Part shown: positions 60,923-64,000 of the stretch, one piece after another
Layout: the number at the start of each line of letters is the position of its first letter
How positions within the stretch are numbered: the stretch's first letter is position 1
From: Nonomuraea terrae
GTDB lineage: Bacteria; Actinomycetota; Actinomycetes; Streptosporangiales; Streptosporangiaceae
DNA length: 64,000 nucleotides
NCBI RefSeq assembly: GCF_004348995.1
Contig: NZ_SMKQ01000007.1
Location: 50,159 to 114,158, forward strand
Direction: 5' to 3'
Program-made: the position numbers and the translations under genes
The notes under the pieces: model-generated
Seen by the model: only the letters and a program-made list of their open reading frames with translations
Database searches by the model: none
What the model was told of the DNA's origin: nothing

Positions 60923-61450
60923 TCAGCGGTTGTCGTTGTCGTCGAGGGCCTCGTTCTTGTCTGCGGCTGACTGGCGGACGTCCGTCCCGTGCTCTACGAA
61001 CGCCTTGAAGTCCTCCATGTGCTGCTGCGACTGCTTGCGGAAAGAGCCAGGCATCACAAGCCCCACCAACCGCACCAGCAATCCGTCGAACCGGAATTCG
61101 CTCTCGCTCTCCCACAGCGTGGTGTCCGGACCGGCTGCGATCAGCCGGTCGCGCTGGGCCTGCCACATGCCCTCGCCGGCGATCTCGCGGTCGTAGTGCA
61201 CGACGACAGAACTGGGGATGGCGTGCAGGTCTTCAGGTTCCAGGCGCGTGATGGTCTCGGTGGCCTCCATCCTCTGCTGCCCCATTTGAAACACGACTCG
61301 CGAGGTGGTGCCAAGCTGGCCGTGCGCTCCGTCCACCGGCTCGTGCAGTACCAGGCCCCGCAGCCACTTCGGCATGTGCGCCGGGTCCGCGAGCATCTGG
61401 AGCACCTTCTCCCGCGGCAGGGCGATCTCGATCGAGGTGGTGTACCTCAT
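60923..61450 (-). CDS. SRPBCC-family (START-like) protein
   Basis: 175 residues. MRYTTSIEIALPREKVLQML and MPKWLRGLVLHEPVDGAHGQ, then EATETITRLEPEDL and SESEFRFDGLLVRLVGLVMP, the beta-sheet and long C-terminal helix of a Bet v 1-like fold that binds hydrophobic ligands. It is the last gene of the ArsR operon; its ATG overlaps the previous stop (TGATG). Confidence 0.8.
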   Translation of the reverse strand: MRYTTSIEIALPREKVLQMLADPAHMPKWLRGLVLHEPVDGAHGQLGTTSRVVFQMGQQRMEATETITRLEPEDLHAIPSSVVVHYDREIAGEGMWQAQRDRLIAAGPDTTLWESESEFRFDGLLVRLVGLVMPGSFRKQSQQHMEDFKAFVEHGTDVRQSAADKNEALDDNDNR

Positions 61451-62097
61451 CAAGCGTTCCCTCCGGGGGCGTAGAACGCGGTGGTGGCCTTGACGCCGGC
61501 CGCCACGTGATCCGGATCGCCACCGGCGGCCAGGTGAGCTTCGCCCCAAGCCGCAGCGCTGCGCCGAACGAACTCGCGCCCTGTGGGCGAGGTCTGGAAC
61601 TCCTCGTGATCGAGGGTCTCGCCGTCTGCCAGGAACCGGGCCAGCGTGAGGAGATGCAGGTCCCAGCCCACACCGCCGGCACCCGGGCCGTAGGTCGGGA
61701 ACATGGGCTCCCCGACGGCCGCTGCATGGACCAGTTCAAGCTCGGTGTCCCCGGCAGGGCCCGGGGACAGGCGCACCTCGACCTCGCTCGTGCCCGGCCA
61801 CTCGTCGGCGTCCGGCCCGAAGAGCCAGGACACCCGCAGCAGACGCGGCGGCTCGCACCGGAGGATCTCCCCGTGCTCACCACCGTCCAACTCGAACGAC
61901 CCGCCGAGCCGCAGGTCTCCGGTGACCGACTTCAACCAACGGCCCAGCCGCTCAGGGTCGGTGATGGCGTTCCACACGTCGTCGACCGGCGCGTCGTAGC
62001 GACGCCGCAACTCCATCGTGTAGGCGTCGCCGGCGGGCAGAGTCGCTGTTCCCACCGTCCGGCGCGCAGCGGCCAGTTCGTCCAGCACGTCCTTCAT
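61450..62097 (-). CDS. SRPBCC-family (AHSA1-like) protein
   Basis: 215 residues. MELRRRYDAPVDDVWNAITD, PERLGRWLKSVTGDLRLGGS, GEILRCEPPRLLRVSWLFGP and the C-terminal GVGWDLHLLTLARFLADGE are AHSA1/SRPBCC signatures. Genes of this kind very often sit behind an ArsR repressor, as here; the ligand is unknown. GAAAGGAAC precedes the ATG, 1 base after the ArsR stop. Confidence 0.85.
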   Translation of the reverse strand: MKDVLDELAAARRTVGTATLPAGDAYTMELRRRYDAPVDDVWNAITDPERLGRWLKSVTGDLRLGGSFELDGGEHGEILRCEPPRLLRVSWLFGPDADEWPGTSEVEVRLSPGPAGDTELELVHAAAVGEPMFPTYGPGAGGVGWDLHLLTLARFLADGETLDHEEFQTSPTGREFVRRSAAAWGEAHLAAGGDPDHVAAGVKATTAFYAPGGNA

Positions 62098-62098
62098 G

Positions 62099-62494
62099 TC
62101 ATGTTCCTTTCACTGGCGGATCGGCCTTGCCGACGTCGGTGCGCGTGTCGGACTGCTGGCCAGCCCGGGACCGGGATGCACGCCTGCCTCGGGCCAACTC
62201 AGTGCCCAGGGCATCGAGCCGCTGATCCCAGAACCCGCGAAACCGGTCCAACCACACGTCAACCTCGCTTAGGGACGTCGGGTCGACGGCATAGAACCGG
62301 CGAGCCCCCTCGGCCCGGACCGACGCGAACCCGTTCTCACGCAGAACGCGAAGATGCTGGGAAACCGCCGGCTGGGACAGTGCGAACTCAGCCCGGATCA
62401 CGTCCGTGATCGCTCCAGAGGTCTGCTCACCCTCGGCGAGCAGCTCCAGAATGCGCCGGCGCACAGGGTCGCCGAGAATGTCGAACGCGTGCAC
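62099..62494 (-). CDS. ArsR-family transcriptional repressor
   Basis: 131 residues. MHAFDILGDPVRRRILELLA, SQPAVSQHLRVLRENGFASV and GARRFYAVDPTSL are the winged helix. There are no Cys metal-site residues, so it belongs to the non-metal, SRPBCC-linked branch. A near-perfect 18-bp palindrome 20 bases before its start is the probable operator. Confidence 0.9.
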   Translation of the reverse strand: MHAFDILGDPVRRRILELLAEGEQTSGAITDVIRAEFALSQPAVSQHLRVLRENGFASVRAEGARRFYAVDPTSLSEVDVWLDRFRGFWDQRLDALGTELARGRRASRSRAGQQSDTRTDVGKADPPVKGT

Positions 62495-62514
62495 GAACCA
62501 GAAGCATACCAGGT

Positions 62515-62532
62515 CTGACTTATATAAGCCAG
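62515..62532. promoter_or_regulatory. ArsR operator palindrome
   Basis: CTGACTTATATAAGCCAG: 18 bp with one mismatched pair around TTATATAA. The AT-rich core also suits a -10 region. Confidence 0.6.
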
Positions 62533-62693
62533 GATTGGTACTACCGCGTTACCCCCGGTGTCGACGCACATCGACACCCGGCACGCCCCCATCGATGCTG
62601 GTGTCGAACGAGACCGGCATCCGGTGAGGTGAGACCGACGTAGCCAGTGCACCCAGGGCCGTTGGGCGTCTGGTGGACCTGGGGCGCGACCGG

Positions 62694-62721
62694 TTCTTAG
62701 ATAAGCGACGTTATCTGGCAA
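62694..62721. other. Right dif-like recombination site (11-6-11)
   Basis: TTCTTAGATAA, central GCGACG, TTATCTGGCAA. Arms are the exact reverse complement of the left site (41069-41096); the six-base centre differs. A half-arm variant TTGTCTGGCAA follows at 62788-62798. Confidence 0.6.
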
Positions 62722-62837
62722 GATAGTGATCACAGGCCGGGTGCGAGCTGGGCGGCCGGTCTCCGGAGCGGACGCTTCGTTTCCCGGTTGTCTGGCAACC
62801 TGGCCGATCGGGGCCGAGAAGGCGGAGGGCGGGCGGC

Positions 62838-63773
62838 ATGGATCCGGTCATCAGCGAGCAGCTCGGCCACGCGCACCCGCTGGCGGCGCCCCTGGACGAC
62901 TTCCTCACCGACCTGGCCAACGCCGGGGCCTCCGCGCACACCCGGCGCGCCTACCGAGGAGATCTGCTGCAGTTCGCCGGCCACCACGGCGAGGAGCTCG
63001 GCGAGCTGACCGCCGCGCCGGTCCGCGCCTACCTGGCCGAGATCGCCGCTCTCGCGCCCTCGACCCGCAAGCGCAAGCGCGCCGCCGTCGCCTCCTTCGC
63101 CAAGTGGGCGGTCCGCCACGACCTGCTGCAGGCCAACCCGATGGACCGGATCGACACCGTCAAGGTGCCCAAGAACCTGCCCCGCCCGGCGGCGGCCGCC
63201 GACGTGGCCAAGGTGCTGGAGGTGATCTGCACCCGGCGACCGCGCAAGGACCTGCCGCTGGACCGGCTGCGCGACCGGGTGCTGTTCGAGACCGCCTACG
63301 TGGGCGGCGCCCGCGCCTCCGAAGTCTGCGGCCTGTACGTCGAAGACCTCGACCTGCGCCTGGACGACGAACACGTCCGCATCAGCGGCAAGGGCGGCAG
63401 CGTGCGCACCGTGCTGCTGGACGACCGCGGCTACGTCGCCCTGCTCAAGCTCTACCTGGCCCGCGCCGGCTACACCGCCGGGCCGCTGTTTCGCGCCTCG
63501 ATCAACGGCCGCGGCGGGCCGCTGTCCTACGACGCCGCCCACCACCGCTGGCAGGGTTACTGCGCGCAGGCCGGCGTCAACATCGACATCCACCAGCTGC
63601 GCCACGCCCACGCCACCGAACTCATCAACGCCGGCGTCTCCATCGAGGCCGTCCGCCGCCGCCTCGGCCACGCTTCTGCCGAGACGACGCAGCTGTATGC
63701 GCTGCTGGACGACAAGGTCGCCGACGCCGAGATCCGCGCCGCCCGGCGACGGCGCGAGCGGGCAGCGCGCTGA
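62838..63773 (+). CDS. XerC-like tyrosine recombinase (right copy)
   Basis: 311 residues, closely similar to the left copy (40030-40983) along its whole length. Catalytic residues Arg in VGGARASEVCGL, Lys in SGKGGSVRTV, HQLRHAHATEL, LGHAS and Tyr in TQLYALL are intact. The ATG at 62838 gives MDPVISEQLG. The similarity extends about 140 bases upstream through the dif-like site, but I see none downstream of the stop. It points away from the island, opposite to the left copy. Confidence 0.92.
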   Translation: MDPVISEQLGHAHPLAAPLDDFLTDLANAGASAHTRRAYRGDLLQFAGHHGEELGELTAAPVRAYLAEIAALAPSTRKRKRAAVASFAKWAVRHDLLQANPMDRIDTVKVPKNLPRPAAAADVAKVLEVICTRRPRKDLPLDRLRDRVLFETAYVGGARASEVCGLYVEDLDLRLDDEHVRISGKGGSVRTVLLDDRGYVALLKLYLARAGYTAGPLFRASINGRGGPLSYDAAHHRWQGYCAQAGVNIDIHQLRHAHATELINAGVSIEAVRRRLGHASAETTQLYALLDDKVADAEIRAARRRRERAAR

Positions 63774-63945
63774 TCGTCAGCACGCAACCGGGACCATGCG
63801 GCAGGACGAACAGGAGACGAGATCCGAGTTCGAAACCGCCCCCCGTGCAGGCAGGCATCACAAGATTGGCATGTCTGTCCGGATCGCCAGCACATGCGGT
63901 AAGTAACTGATCAACAGTCGTTCCCGCCACCGCGCAAGGAGTCAC

Positions 63946-64000
63946 GTGACCGAAGGCAGCACCACGTCAGCCGAAGGGAACGCCGACCCCGTGCCGCCCC
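63946..64000 (+). CDS. Start of an unidentified gene (5' partial)
   Basis: GTG at 63946 with AAGGAG four bases upstream opens a frame (VTEGSTTSAEGNADPVPP) running off the window. Too short for assignment. Bases 63774-63945 show no other gene. Confidence 0.5.
   Translation, partial: MTEGSTTSAEGNADPVPP

Overview
The window is GC-rich DNA with the codon bias, divergent regulators, Tn3/IS30/IS630 relics and F420-linked enzymes of a filamentous actinomycete, most like Streptosporangiales or Streptomycetales. That placement is inferred from gene content; there is no rRNA here to confirm it.

Left part (1-21.9 kb). After the tail of a deazaflavin nitroreductase come a broken quinone oxidoreductase, a P450, an SDR and a decayed group II intron that still keeps its domain V. 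A tightly coupled minus-strand operon then runs from about 18.8 kb back to 3.6 kb: ribose-type ABC importer (permease, lipoprotein, and an ATPase fused to a second permease), three medium-chain alcohol dehydrogenases, a VOC protein, a PRISE-type enone reductase, a 3-hydroxyisobutyrate-dehydrogenase-like enzyme, an M24 creatinase/prolidase-fold hydrolase, and E1alpha, E1beta and E2 of a 2-oxoacid dehydrogenase complex. Many junctions are ATGA or GTGA overlaps. Divergently lie a TIM-barrel isomerase-like gene, an SDR and an XRE-cupin regulator. Together this looks like an import-oxidise-cleave route for an unidentified sugar, polyol or ketone, possibly ending in an acyl-CoA.

Middle part (21.9-41 kb). 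A gene graveyard at 22-28.3 kb holds an alpha/beta hydrolase, IS3 and IS30 pieces, a nitroreductase, a tyrosine integrase next to a tRNA 3' half (old att site), a TTC38-type fragment, a DppB permease, a luciferase-like monooxygenase and a sulfatase piece. One intact symporter sits inside it. Next is an intact organosulfur operon (28.4-35.7 kb): a probably leaderless, Cys-ending 22-residue leader peptide, SsuA/C/B-type importer, a DszB-like desulfinase that keeps the Cys-His-Arg catalytic set, two SsuD/DszA-type flavin monooxygenases and a second cytoplasmic binding-protein-like gene. A Cys-rich copper-storage protein follows, then a nest of ISL3, IS630 and IS5 remnants and a secreted alpha/beta hydrolase.

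Right part (40-63.8 kb). Two closely similar XerC-like recombinase genes, in opposite orientation and pointing outward, bracket about 21.8 kb. Each has a 28-bp dif-like 11-6-11 site just upstream. Inside are an intact aviRb-aviRa pair (23S rRNA methyltransferases known to give orthosomycin resistance), two Tn3-family transposase relics (one with a 38-bp terminal repeat), a KfrA-like coiled-coil protein, recombinase fragments, a serine beta-lactamase-fold esterase with MerR regulator, a TetR-PaaK-like pair, a GTPase-less RsgA with an upstream leader peptide and a methyltransferase, and an ArsR-SRPBCC-SRPBCC operon. This part reads as an accessory island built by repeated insertion and decay.
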